From Hirudinaria manillensis (Eukaryota; Annelida; Clitellata; Hirudinida; Hirudinidae), in the NCBI GenBank assembly GCA_034509925.1, contig CM067529.1, positions 3,075,001-3,139,000 of the forward strand: DNA of 64,000 nt, in the 5' to 3' direction. The notes below the pieces were generated by a model. The model was not told the origin of the DNA, did not search any database, and saw nothing but the letters and a program-made list of their open reading frames with translations. The position numbers and the translations under genes were made by a program. Shown one piece after another: positions 1 through 13,100 of the stretch (position 1 is its first letter; every line of letters begins with the position of its first letter).

Positions 1-2179
1 ATCGAATTTCTCGACGATGCCTTGTACAACGCTCCAGCTTTGGCCACCCTCAAGAAATTCTGTCGATCATTCGCCAACGACTTGCCAAGCTGCCCCTCAG
101 AAAACTGCACCTCATCCCAGCGGCAGCAGCTGAAGAAGACGATGAAGAAGAAGAAGAATTCAGAGTCGTCAGAGTTTCACGAAAGGGACCGTCTACACAA
201 GGGACGAGTTTATTTTTACGTCTTCGAGGGTCTGCCCAACTTGGGAGGGTCGCAGGGCCGCGGGAAGGGCCACGGACAGGAGTTGGAGTACGTCTTTGGG
301 TATCCTCTGGCAGAGAAAAGTTCAGGTGAGGAAGTTAAGAGAAGAAGGATCTTTTCTGAGAGGCTGATGAAGTATTGGACCAACTTTATTCACAATGGGT
401 CTGTCAATTTTTGGCTGGATTTCAATCAGTATTGATTTATTTATTTTTATTTAATCAATAATATTTATTAATCTGTTAGAGTTATAAGTGATCGCTATTA
501 TCAATTAATCTCTCAATTACTAAGTTAATATTTGACAATAAGATATGCATCAATTGGTACAATTATTCATATTAATATATTGTATTATTGTTATTAAAGG
601 TTACTATTTCCATGTTATTATTGACGGTAATATAATATTTCCAACAGGAATAAGCATCATCACCGCCATTATTGTCATCATCATCATCAACGTCATCGTC
701 ATCATCGCCGTCGTCGTCAAAACAACGACGTCATCATTAATAACATCAACTCGCAGGAACCCGAACAAGGAAATCGTTTCCACGCCGGATATTCATGACG
801 TCATCACGAATTTTCAGTGGCCGGAGTATGACGTCACTCAGGAACTTTATTTGCTCCTGTGTGAGTAGGAATTACTTCTATCCGCCTTGTTTCATTGATG
901 TCGTCATCGTCATCATCACCATCGTCATCATTGCATGCAATATTTCTGTACAATGTTTTAATGCTGGTTCAAACTGTTGTTGTTGTTGTTCTTGTCGTCG
1001 TCGTCGTCGTCTGCAAGACTTGCATTCATTGATGCATTCCCAATGCATTCCAATGAATTATCACCCCACGAGCGAACCACTCCATTCATTATGTCCTCCA
1101 TCGTGCAACAATTCATCACCCTTTTTGAAGTGGTCGCCGTGGACTTCATACGCCAAATCCACCCATTCATTCTACGTCCGTTCATTACCCCCATCGTGGT
1201 CCAAGGGGCGTGGTCCACGGTATGCGGTCAACGTTGTATGGCCCATGGTGTGTGGCCAGGGTACGTACGTACACCCCCAGCAATTTATGCTGCGCTTTAC
1301 ATCCAACAAAATCGACTTCAAACAGTTTTGGAAAATCAGGCGTTGATTGCACATTGTGGTGACAGGTGGAAAAAAATGTTCTACTTTTCTGAATTTAAAC
1401 AGAAAAAAATTGAAATTCCAAAGAAAATGTTTAAAAATTTCTTAAATCATTTATCCATTGTTTGCTGACTTTGTTGGTATAATTTTACTTATATGTTGCA
1501 TATTCATTTATTTATTTAACTATTTATTTTATTTTTTTAAAGTTTATTTATTTATTTAGAATGAATTCAAAACAATGGCAATTGTTCAATTTCCTCTTGG
1601 CTGCACATGCTTAATGCAGATAGATCCTCATTTAGAATAAGCATTACTTTTGTGTGTAAGTGTATGTTTATGTATATGTGTGGGTGTGGGTGTGTCTATC
1701 TCCCCGTCTCTAATTTTCTGTAAGAAAGTCTGGCTGTTTATACGTCTGTACGTGTCTGCCTCTCTGCCTGCCTGTCTGTCTGCCTGCCTGCCAATCATTA
1801 TGTCTGTCTGTCTGTCATTCATCCCAACAGAACCACCTTGCAAAACAAAAATTGTATTCCACCAACAAAGACCACGTTTGCTCGTGAAAAGAGTTATCAA
1901 TCATTTTTTCAGAACATTTTTTTAAACATAATTTTTTTACCAATAATTCTGTCGAATAATTTTATTTGCCCACCGGGACCTTGTATGCTAATGTCACTCG
2001 GATTAAGTCTATTTATACGCCCCGGGCTATTTATGGTCGCACTCATCCATTTATGTAGCGCCTCTCCAGGTGGAAATAAAAATTTTTTCGTGAATGTAAG
2101 ATGAAAGGATCGAGGAATAATCGTGCAGTTTTAAAGGGAAACGTTTAGTGATTTAGGTTTACATTGGTTATGGTAATTA

Positions 2180-2254
<75 letters not shown>

Positions 2255-2257
2255 TTA

Positions 2258-2297
<40 letters not shown>

Positions 2298-2340
2298 CAT
2301 TATTAATATCATTATTATTATTATTATTATTATTGTTATT

Positions 2341-2371
<31 letters not shown>

Positions 2372-4903
2372 TTTTTATTATTATTGTTATTATTATTATT
2401 ATTATTATTATACATCAGATGTTACAACTTATTTAATTTATTTCTCAATTTAAAATTTAATTTCTTCCTTTGAAAAAAAAAAAGAAACTCGTCTCGTTGA
2501 CACCACAAAAACAGCCAAAAAAAATATTTTCGAAAATTTTGCTGGCTTGTGTTTTTTATTATTTTGAAAGCAAAAAGAAAAAAAAGAAAATATTAAAGTA
2601 AAATTATCAAAATTGTCAAAATTATCAAAAATGTAAAATCGTGAAAAATTAAAAAATGTCGACCACAATCTGAGCACTTCAGAGACTCGTGGAAAATTTA
2701 TATGGATCACCAGAAACTGTCAGAAGCAATCAAACTGAATCCCGATGGTGAATATCGACGGACGGTGAGATATCGAGGGTGGGAAAGACATCAATGACCA
2801 ATGAAAAGACACGTGGTCTCCAAAATGGCCGCCATTTCTCCAGCGATAGATGATGGACGGAGAGAAGAAAAATGGAGGAGCAAGAAATAAATTAAAAAGG
2901 ACTGAAAGAATAAAAAAAATGAATGAAAGAATGAATGAATGAATAAAAAAATGAATGAAAGGATCAATGAATGAATGAATAAAAAAATGAATGAAAGAAT
3001 GAATGAAAGAATGTAGAAAAGGATGCTTGAAAAGGAAAGTCCATTCGGTCGTGTATAATGAGGAGTATGTAAATTATGTAATTTGCAGCCTCCTTATTTT
3101 TTTGGACCACTGTTGCCAGTCGGACCAGTGTTTTGTAATTCTGTGCTGCAATCATTTCCATAACTTACCTCGCATTCATTCAAAGCATAATTATAAAAGC
3201 ATAATTAGGCATAATTTTATAATAATTATATATAATTACTCGTAACTAGGGAACTCCTGCTAATTCGTTTCATGTAAATGGTTAATAAAAGTATAAATGT
3301 TTAAAAGTTATTGTTAACAATAATATAAATTTATTAAATATAGATTTATTAAATAAATATTTAAATATATATTTAATATTTAGGGCCTATATTTTAAAAC
3401 ATTTTAAAAATTATATTTGAATTTCCCAATTTTTCACTAATTCTGCTTTTTAACAGTTAATATTATTCTTAAAAATTAAATACTTTCGTAATAATTAATT
3501 TTAAATATATTTATGGCAGTCAATATCACTGACGTTAATGCAAAAATAGCATTTCCGTCCTCGAGAAAATATCGAAATTTTAAAAAAATCCTAAAAAAAA
3601 AAAACCGCTTGAAACAAGAAACTGGCACCAAATAATTTTCGAATTTCAGGGAGAAAATATAACTTTTGCTGTGGAAAATCTAAATTTAATTCAAAGATTT
3701 CAATTCCTTTTTTTGCGGATTATTCAAGCATTTATTCGTGATAAATGTTTATTTATTTCATTCTTTAGAAATCGTTTTATTAAAATCGTTCCATTTGTTA
3801 CAGGAATAGCGACCGGCCATAATTTTAAGATATTTTAATAGCTCCTGAAACATAGCTTAAAAATCTGATTTACATCTCGAGGTGAATTAAAAAGTAATAT
3901 ATTATTAAATTATATTATAATTTATCAACAAATTATATTATTTATTATCAAATTATATTTTCTTCAATTAAATTATTTTTCTACAAAAACAAAAAGTAAT
4001 CGGGCATCCTTTGAGGCCGAAAGAAGTTTCAATTTCACGCGCGAAAAGTCCAAAGTCGTCTGCTCCACGTCTGCGCGTATCTTGGGGATGAAATTCAGTG
4101 GTTTTTTTCCGCCATTTTTATTCCAATTCCTCATAATTTTCGTGTCAGTTGAAAATAATTTCAAGATTTATGAAGTCGAGAATTCGACTTGTCTTCGGAT
4201 TATGATGATGATGACGACGACGACGGTGATGATGGTGGTGGTGGTGATGATGATGATAATGGTGGCGGCGGTGATGATGATAACGATGGTGGTGATGATG
4301 ATGATGACTAGGATTGTGAAATCATTTGAAATCATTTCCTTGCACCGCGACCTTTTTGCCAACGTTTGTGACATTAAAATGGCTTCCCTAGAATTGATGG
4401 TTGGACGGATGGATGGACGGATGAAATGGATGGATGGGTACGATTTAAGGATGAATGATAGAATCAGTTTGTAAACAAATTTTTAACATAATTTCAATTT
4501 CATATTTTTAAGTCCAAGAGATTAGTTACGAGTTATAATTAATAAATTGATAAATTATATCAAATTATAGCAAATAGTATATATTAAATATCTTACTTAA
4601 GTTCATTAATTTATTTATAGTAAGTAGAATAAATATAATTTCGAAAGAATTTAAATTTATTTTCAGAGAAACCCCAGCAGGCGTTGTCAAATCCTTTACT
4701 GACTTCCGGTCTTCGAAATCATCACGAATTGAAATTTCAAAGTTTAAATTTAGAAGTTTCAACTTATATTTGAAGAAAAAAATCGTTGCATTATATAAAT
4801 ATATATCATTGAAATTATTTAAATATTTTTACATAATAATTTAATAAATAATAATTATTATATATCAATTTTATTAAATAGATGTTATAAAAATTACACT
4901 ACA

Positions 4904-4944
<41 letters not shown>

Positions 4945-7900
4945 TAATATTATAATAATAATTAATATAATATAATTATATAATAATTAATATTAATATA
5001 ATAATATAATATAATATAATAATAATTAATATAATAATAATAATTAATATAATATAATATAATATAATATAATATAATAATCAATTGATTATTATCATAT
5101 TACTGATTATTGTTATTATCTCTCTTAATTCACCTGACTTAATTCTAAATTATATTCTTTTTATTCTGTTGATTTTTTTTATTAATTTGCGAAAATAATG
5201 TTTAATTCAGTATTCATTATTAATTAATTAATTTGTTTATTTATTTATTAATTAATTAATTTATTTATTTATTATTAATTGTAAAAATTCAACCAATCAA
5301 ATCAACATCTAAGCAACAATTTCATGTTTTACAAAACGAAATTGAAATTTTTCTCAAATAACAATAAATTGAAATAAATAAGAACACGCCAGGATGATCA
5401 ATCTTTTCGACTCATTAATATTCATAGACATACTTAAAGATTATAATAATTTATTCATAAAATCCGATGAGAGTTCGGACGTGTGGCACCGAATTTAAGA
5501 AGGGAGATAGCCAAATCCAGCGCCGTCATCGTCCTCTTCATCCTCCTCCTCCTCCTCCTCCTCTTCTTCTTCCCCCTCCTCTTCTTCTTCATCCTCCTCC
5601 TCATCTTCTTCATCATCATCATCGGTATTATAACAGGAATTGTCTTTGCTGACTAAGATCCGGTTTGTAATATTTTATATTGGTGAAATGAAATATATTC
5701 TTTTCAATTAAACAAATATTTACACAAAAAATTCCGTCAAAAAGGACAAGAAACTCAAAGAAATATTATCGCTTAATCCAGAATAATAAATTTCATCTCG
5801 CTATATAAATAAATAAATAATAAATAATTCAATTAATAAATGCAATATAATATATCACAATTGTTGAAATTAAGCATTTAAAATGTATTTTATTAAAACA
5901 AAAATTTATTTTTGGCATAAAATGCTTAAAACCAGGGCTGACGTGGCAATGGGGTTGGATGGTCGGATGGTTGGATGGTTCATAAAATGATGCCACCCGA
6001 GTGGTGATGGATGAGTGGATGGTTCTGGAAAGTACGACCTCCATATCACCTGGAAGACACGGTCGGAGGATTTCATGGCCGCACGATGACGACGACAACG
6101 ATGATGAATGATGATGACGATGGCGATGGTGACGGCGACGACGAAGATGGCGATGACGATGACGGCGAAGAGTATTCGCCTCGGGTGGTATGCAATTAAA
6201 AGAATCCTATCGAACGGGATGTCTTGTGGTCGATCCGTCGTTGAGACTGATATGTTCTCACTCACTCACTCACCCACTCAATCACCCACTCACTCAATCA
6301 CTCACTCACCCACTCAATCACCCACTCACTCAATCACTCACCCATTCACTCATTCATCTAATACCGATCCAGATCATAATTTCTTTTTTATTGCGCAATA
6401 GTAAATTATTTTCGGAAATATTCATAAATTCTTATAATTTCCTCTCCAAAGTGTCGTTCAAGTCAGCGTCACAAAAACTCATCCATCAACTCCTCCACGA
6501 TTCCACCTCCGAGGAAATCCTTGAGAAATTAAAGATTTTTTCCCATTGAAAAACACGCAATTGTGTCTTAGCAGAGACAATAATTGTTTCGGACGACGAT
6601 ATAATTATAACGATGGTAATATTTATTATATTATTATTATTATTATTAATATTATTATCATCATCATCATCATCATCTTCGTCCACCTCCGAGGAAATCC
6701 ATGAGAAATTAAAGATTTTTTTTTCGTGGAAAAAAGTAACACGCAATTATGTCTTAGCAGAGAGCCAATAATTGTTTCGGACGACGATATAATTTTAATG
6801 TAATATTTATTATTATTATTATTATATTATTATTATTAATATTAATATTATCATCATCATCACCTCACCATCCATCTTCATCACCATCACTATCATGGCT
6901 CATGACGTCTGGAAATCTCCCATAATTCATTACGTCTTCAATTTAAAATAAAATTCTGAAATTAGTAAAATTATCCTTAAAAAAATAAAAAAACATTTCA
7001 CCGCAGAATTTATTTTATTTTTTTTTAAAGAGAAATATCAAAATAAACTCAATCGATGCCAACATTTGCACGAGTCGTATTTTAAATATTTTTAAATAAA
7101 TAAACTGAAATATCTCAATTTAATTGAGTTATTTCTCCAAAAATCACTTTAAAAATTATTTCAGTTTCCTTCCACGTCCTGAATGGATGGTCCTGATTGG
7201 ATGAGTGATTTTGGCGCGTAATAATTGCAGACGTTTTGAAGACCATTCGATGCTTACTCATTCTGAGTGCACATTTCATCGACCTTTGAACTCTTGAAAT
7301 TGCCCTCAGTCGATTGGATGATGGGCAGAATTAATTATTCATTTAATTCGTTATTATTTATTTATTATTATTTTGCACTCTGAACAGTATATACACTGAA
7401 AATCTCTTTCAAAATATGGTAATTTTTTTTTATAAATTACTTTTTATCTTATTATTATAAAATTATAATTATTATTATTATATTAATTTATTTATGACGT
7501 TTTAAACTTCTAAAACTCTCCTTTTGGCACTTTACCCCGTTCAATTTGTTTGAAAGTCTGAAACAAATTTTTGGAATCCTGCTCTTCTGTCGTTCCTTCT
7601 TGGCAGAGGAATGCCAGGCTTTTCATTGCTCCGTCGTTATTTACGCTTTGGCGCTAGGTGGCGCCAAAATCACTCGAGCGATAATATGATGAGTTGCCCG
7701 TCTGGCGATGACGATCAGTGTTTACACTTCAGTTTGATGCTTTTTTTCTTGTTGAGTTGCGAATGACTTCGATGGGTTGTTTTTTTTTTTGGGGGGGGGG
7801 GGGGGGAGCGATGATGATGACGATGGTGGTGGCGATTAATGATGATGATGACGACGACCATGATGATAATGATGGCGGTTAATGGTGATGAGATGGGAGT

Positions 7901-9634
7901 TTTAAGCATCGGCTTAATGTATGATGCCCTGGTAATGAACTATTTGTCATCCTAACAATCATGGACTACAGTCTCATTTCGTCTGGCTTTTTTGCCCTCT
8001 TTTTAATTAAACAAACCTCTCCAGTACGCCCTTGTCTTTCAATTGGCCACATCCATCCGTCCACCCATCTATCCACCCATCAATTCCTTTCATCTATCCC
8101 TCCACCTATCTATCTATCTATCCTTCAATTAATCAATCGATTAATCTCTTCACTCGTATTTCTTTATTTCCATCCCCAATTACCAGCCGAGCATCCGAGT
8201 GTGAGGCACCATTTTCGCAGCAGGAGGATGGCAGTCTGGTTGGACCTTCTGCCAAAGATCCACGTGCCCAACTTCAAAGAGTCCTTGACCTTCGATGCCC
8301 ACAAGTTGAACGACTTCGAAAGTTCATTCGAGTCGGGCATCATGTCCGATGCCCAGGCCTTCGAGGCTTTGATGTCGCACTGCGTGACCCCTTCGACCGA
8401 GGGGTCAAAAGGTCGCGCGAGGTCAAGATGCTCTAGAACGGCGCAGGTCGATCAGTTCTTTAACCTCCATAGTTACAAATGTCCAGAGAAGACTGATCAA
8501 AACTCGAGCAAAGTTGACAATCGCATGACACCTGTCAAGGAAACTTCTCTGGTGATGGCCGGTAGGCATAACAACGGAGCGCTCCAATTCGATGGTGATG
8601 GAGATGATGACGTTGATGACGATGATGTCGGATCTGACGGACTGGAAAAGTACGATCTCAACTTTTCACAGGATTCACCGAACGTAATCACGCTTTCATC
8701 AAAAGAAACACTCCTAACTGATTCCAATGACGGTAACCCATCGAAAGGGTTGATCCTAGAGGACCCCAAGGCCGAGAAATCATGGTCCGTCCTCATCATC
8801 ACCATCGTCATAGGAATAGTCTTCCTCTCTTTGAATCTGCTCGTATTCGGAGCAACCTTCGTCCAATGGTACGTTATCAGTCAGAGATTTAAGAAGGGCT
8901 TGTGCAAATCCCAAAACTTGTCCGATGCCAATAAATCGGCCGAATCGTGCCCAGGGATAAAGCCGGAATGTTCGATCGTAGGGGGAGGCGAACAGCTCGT
9001 ACCCCCAGCTCGTAGATCGGACCACCAAGTCAAATCGAATGTCATTTTCAAGACAGGTTTTCGACCGTCGTTCAACTTGTCGGAGGTTCTGAACCATGGC
9101 TTCAACTTTTTCCCAAACTCCACCAATGCCGTTCTAGAGGACAGTGGCGGCAACGGCAGCCCACAAGGCGCTCGAGTAGAGAAATTGTCGCCGAAAATAT
9201 CTCCGCTTGGCTTCCTTCATCCGTTGTCAAAATTTTCATCAACTAAAGACCTGCTTCCTCCGAACAAAGATCCTTCGGAGAGACACCGTCTGACTGTCAG
9301 ATTCTCCATCAACGACAACCACCAGCAGCAGCAGCAACAACAACAAAAACAGTCCTCAGACCTGCAACTAACAGCTCTCAGCGACCTTCATCCTGAAGAG
9401 ACTCAGGGGAGTCGTACCTTATCGAGTTTTGCGTTCAAACCCTTGAGGGCTGATGGTCAGAATTCTGACAACAACCAACATATCAATGCTCAGTCTATCC
9501 AAGTGTCTGGATGCGGAACTATCGGCCCACTGGAGTCATACCCTCAAGGTTCGATTCCTGGCGAGGAACAGACTGCCGAATCTACTCCGAGCCTTGTCAA
9601 AGTTTTGCACAAAAACGTTTCGACAACGGTTTAA
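1..9634 (+). CDS. Neuroligin/gliotactin-like cholinesterase-domain adhesion protein, C-terminal part
   Basis: Partial gene, 5' part outside the window. Exons 1-398, 757-860 and 8187-9634 join in phase; the second intron is 7.3 kb. Exon 1 holds the end of an alpha/beta-hydrolase (esterase) fold: HG-x-E followed by EYVFGYPL, then KYWTNFIHNG. Exon 2 gives NPN...WPEYD...LYLLL, and exon 3 continues SEHPSVRHHFRSRRMAVWLD, the neuroligin pattern (HYRA..VAFWLEL). A single membrane span lies near 8780-8875 and is followed by about 250 cytoplasmic residues with a Gln tract at 9322-9349. The C-terminus is STTV, a class I PDZ ligand. In this family the extracellular domain binds partners and the tail binds PDZ scaffolds at synapses or septate junctions. 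Neuroligin and gliotactin cannot be separated without the N-terminal half. The family is sure, the subfamily is not. Confidence 0.85.
2176..2411. repeat. (ATT)n microsatellite
   Basis: About 236 bp of ATT/TTA trinucleotides with scattered G and C interruptions, within the neuroligin intron. Open frames here (poly-Ile, poly-Leu, poly-Asn) are products of the repeat. Confidence 0.95.
2915..3012. repeat. Imperfect (AATG)n tetranucleotide array
   Basis: Repeated GAATGAAT/GAATGAAA units with A-runs, in the neuroligin intron. Confidence 0.8.
4201..4309. repeat. Imperfect (GAT)n/(GGT)n array
   Basis: Trinucleotide-rich purine/T stretch (GATGATGAC, GGTGGTGGT units) in the neuroligin intron. Confidence 0.85.
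4904..5088. repeat. (AAT)n and (AATAT)n low-complexity tract
   Basis: Pure A/T tract that starts as (AAT)n and decays into AATATA-type units. There is no coding potential. Confidence 0.9.
5537..5628. repeat. (CCT)n/(CTT)n pyrimidine tract
   Basis: About 90 bp of C/T triplets ending in CATCATCAT, in the neuroligin intron. Confidence 0.85.
6257..6350. repeat. Imperfect (ACTC)n array
   Basis: CACT units interrupted by CCACT and CAAT variants. The motif is the same as in the much longer array at 30.6-31.2 kb. Confidence 0.9.
6502..6862 (+). repeat. Two-copy tandem duplication, about 180 bp unit
   Basis: The segment starting TCCACCTCCGAGGAAATCC at 6502 recurs at 6682 with the same order of landmarks: GAGAAATTAAAGATTTTT, ACACGCAATT, GTCTTAGCAGAGA, TAATTGTTTCGGACGACG, then (ATT)n and (ATC)n. 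The copies differ by small substitutions and indels. Confidence 0.9.
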
Positions 9635-9768
9635 ACTCGTGGACTGCTTCCCAGTTGCTAACGAAACCCGAACCCCTGTTTTATTTTTTTCCCAGAGGCA
9701 CGCAAATCAATGTTTGAATATTATTTTCCTGACGAAACGAGGCCATCTTATAATGTGAATATGAAAAA

Positions 9769-9778
9769 AATAAATAAA
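9769..9778 (+). terminator. Polyadenylation signal of the neuroligin-like gene
   Basis: Overlapping AATAAATAAA lies 135 nt after the stop at 9634 and gives a short 3' UTR. Confidence 0.7.
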
Positions 9779-9788
9779 TCTCTCCAAT

Positions 9789-9794
9789 TTTATT
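9789..9794 (-). terminator. Polyadenylation signal of beta-tubulin
   Basis: TTTATT on the + strand, which is AATAAA on the minus strand, lies 374 nt downstream of the tubulin stop. It is only 11 bp from the opposing signal of the convergent neighbour. Confidence 0.55.
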
Positions 9795-10167
9795 CCCGTG
9801 TGCTTTGGTCAGAAAAACGAGTTTGCAAGATCATAGCAGAGTCTTAAAAAGGTAAAACGCGCTGTTATGCGATTTTTAAAACAGGAATTCAAAAAATCAG
9901 CAAAACAAATCCGAATGCATGTTCTTGGCGATCAAAAAGGTGCTGAAGTTTTGCAAAAGAAGAAGATAAAAGAGAATAAACCAGGCTGATTTGCAGTGAA
10001 ATAACCAGGTCAGACTTTACCCGAGTGTACTTCAGGAGTTAAAAACACAAAAAAATGCGACATCGTGAGTCTTTACGAGCAATAAAAATGGAAAATCTTC
10101 TGGCATTCGTCCCGATGCGATTGAAGGCAATAAAAAAAGTGCAAGGATTGCCAGGGAAGATCCAGAA

Positions 10168-13100
10168 TCACTGGCCCTCCTTGTCATCCAGTTCATCAAT
10201 CTCGTCTTCGTCGAATTCGGCCTCGTCGTTGCATTTTGCCTCCTGGTACTGTTGGTACTCGGACACGAGGTCGTTCAGGTTGGTTTGCGCTTCCTGGAAC
10301 TCCATCTCGTCCATGCCCTCGCCGGTGTACCAATGAAGAAATGCTTTGCGTCTGAACATGACAGTGAACTGCTCGGAGATGCGCTTGTACAATTCCTGTG
10401 GATTGAGAAACAAGCCAATGAATCTTATGAAAGCTGACGTTATTATAACAAGTAATTATGTTATAGTAGTTATAATGGAGATTATAATTTCGGAATAATT
10501 ATATTCGCCTGGATGGCGGTAGTGTTTCCGATGAAGGTGGCAGACATTTTCAATCCACAGGGGGGTATGTCACAGAGGGAAGTCTTGACGTTGTTGGGTA
10601 ACCACTCGACAAAATAAGGGCTGTTCTTGTTTTGCATGTTGAGCATCTGATCGTCGACTTCTTTCGCCGAAATCTTTCCTCGGAACATCGTGGCCACGGT
10701 CAGGTATCTTGAAATTGAGAGCCAAGGGAGCCATTAAAATGTTAGCGGCGATTAAAGTGAAATATATTCTTAGATGAGCACGGGATAGAAGGGAAAATGC
10801 CCTTTGGAGGAATTTTAATATCAAAAGTAACTTGATGGAAGATGCCATCTCATCCGCTTACTCTGCACTTTTATGGAGCACGATTGATAATACGGAGTGC
10901 GGTTGAAACGAAATGAGACGATTGAAGGAAACTGGATTGATTAAAACCAACCTCCCGTGGCGGGGATCGCAGGCAGCCATCATGTTTCTGGTGTCGAACA
11001 TCTGTTGGACCAGGGCGGACACATTCAGTGCCCTGTACTGCTGGCTACCTCTGGCAGTGAGCGGAGCGAATCCGGGAACGAAAAAGTGGAGGCGTGGAAA
11101 CGGCACCATGTTGACAGCCAACTTTCTCAGGTCGGCGTTGAGCTGGAAGATTAGATTTTCGAAATAACAACAGCGACAAACATCAAATCGAAGCATGAAA
11201 ACGTTTAGTTCGAGCCGAGTTTTAGGAGAGCTGCCATCTTTTTTTATAGACATTTTCAGGAAATTGATCAATTTCCCAGGAAAGGCATCTTTATGAGATG
11301 AGTAAACCTTTGGAAAAATTAAAATTATCGTCCACTTTGACAAGACGCCACTCAATCTGTCTCGCCGGAAATGATTTTCTTGTAATGGAATTTCAATGCA
11401 AACAATACCACATCCCCCCTGGCCATTCGCAAACTCGAGCGACCAGAAACGAAAATTTTATTTTCGAATGTACAGACCTGTCCCGGAAAGCGCAGACAGG
11501 TGGTAACGCCGCTCATGGTGGCAGAAACCAGGTGGTTAAGGTCACCGTAGGTCGGATTGGAGAGCCTCAGGGTACGAAAGCATATGTCGTAGAGGGCTTC
11601 GTTGTCCATGCAGAAGGTCTCGCTGGTATTCTCCACCAGATGGTGCATTGCCAGGGTGCAATTGTAGGGTTCGACCACGGTGTCCGACACCTGGAGAACG
11701 AGGAAACAACGTAAAATAAATAAAAAAAACGAAATCCATTCCAATCTTCCGACAGTTTTCCCCAACTGACTTTGGGCGATGGAACGACCGAAAAGGACAT
11801 CATGATGCGGTCGGGGTACTCCTCGTTCATCTTGGTCAGTAGCAGGGTACCCATGCCGGACCCAGTTCCACCGCCGAGTGAGTGGGTCAACTGCACCCCC
11901 TGGAGGCAGTCTGCACTCTCTGCCTCCCTACGTACGACGTCCAGCGCTGCGTCAACCAGCTCGGCCCCTTCGGTGTAGTAGCCCTTTGCCCAGTTGTTTC
12001 CAGCTCCGCTATGACCTTTTCAATTTATAATCACTCATTTATTTATTTATTCATGCATTAATTAATTTAATAAATTTTTTTATTATGACTGATTTTTTTT
12101 ACTTTTAACCCTAATGAATAAAGACGATCTTTTTTTTTTACCGAAAACGAAGTTATCAGGCCTGAACATCTGTCCGTAGGGACCAGCTCTGGCAGAGTCC
12201 ATGGTACCAGGTTCCAAGTCCACAAGAATCGAACGCGGGTAATACTTGCCGCCTAAGTTTTGCCAACGTTGAAGATTATTTTATTTTTTGCTGGAATAAT
12301 TTATTAAAATTAAAAATATTCATTTTGAGTTGATGATTACTTCTTCGCAAATTTGCGTAGCACTTCTATATAAAGATCTCCCAAAAGATTTTGCACTACA
12401 GTACAATGCTTTTGAGAAATTAAGATTAAAAAATATATTTGGATCAAAATAAAGTTCGAGAATCTCCCTGCTGGTCGTTATTGTAAATGGCTGGCTTTAT
12501 AATTTTACAAAGTCGTTGTTATAAAATAATAATAATTATATAATAATAATAATAATAAATAAATAATTATTCTCTTATAAATATTATTATAAAAGGCTGA
12601 CCTGTGCCTTCGTTGTAGTAAACATTGAGTCGGTCAAGTTGAAGGTCAGACGTACCACGGTACATGCCTAGCTGATCGATACCGTGCTCTTCGGAAATTA
12701 TTTCCCAGAACTGATCGAATGGTCGCAATAATAATAATAATTATTATTATTATCATATTATATTTATATATAATTTATATAATAATTATAATTATTATTA
12801 TCATTATCATAATTTTCGATGTAAGGGGTCATCGAGTTTCAAATGATTGATTTGATTGAAAGCCCTATGCCTATTCTTCGATAGATCAATCGAGGTTACT
12901 TTTAGACTGGATTGAACTTTAAATATTTAACATAAGTTTTTAAGTCGGCCTGGAGTAAACTAAACTAAACAGAATATAAATCATCTTTTTTGGGTCAGTT
13001 TGCATTCGACCTAAATGATTAGAAACTGAACTCTACCTAAACCGATTTATAAGGCATTAGTTCAGATAAGTTAGGTCATAAGTTCAGATAACAGTTGAAG

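Larger units (their letters stand above)
861..8186 (+). other. Long second intron of the neuroligin-like gene
   Basis: This intron is AT-rich and no coding exon is supported in it. It holds simple-sequence arrays (listed separately), a tandem duplication near 6.5-6.86 kb and a homopolymer run at 7780-7806. It begins GTGAGTA and ends TTACCAG. Confidence 0.75.

Noticed and set aside
796-836. Two TGACGTCA sites near the window start
   Set aside because: Both lie inside a coding exon (HDVIT, YDVTQ) and are most simply explained by codon sequence.
977-1468. Possible further neuroligin exon after 860 (frame with an IYAALYIQQNRLQ segment)
   Set aside because: Phase could be made to fit, but the frame has no family similarity, and exon 8187-9634 continues the conserved sequence directly.
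2131-2473. Poly-Asn, poly-Ile and poly-Leu frames
   Set aside because: Products of the (ATT)n microsatellite in an intron.
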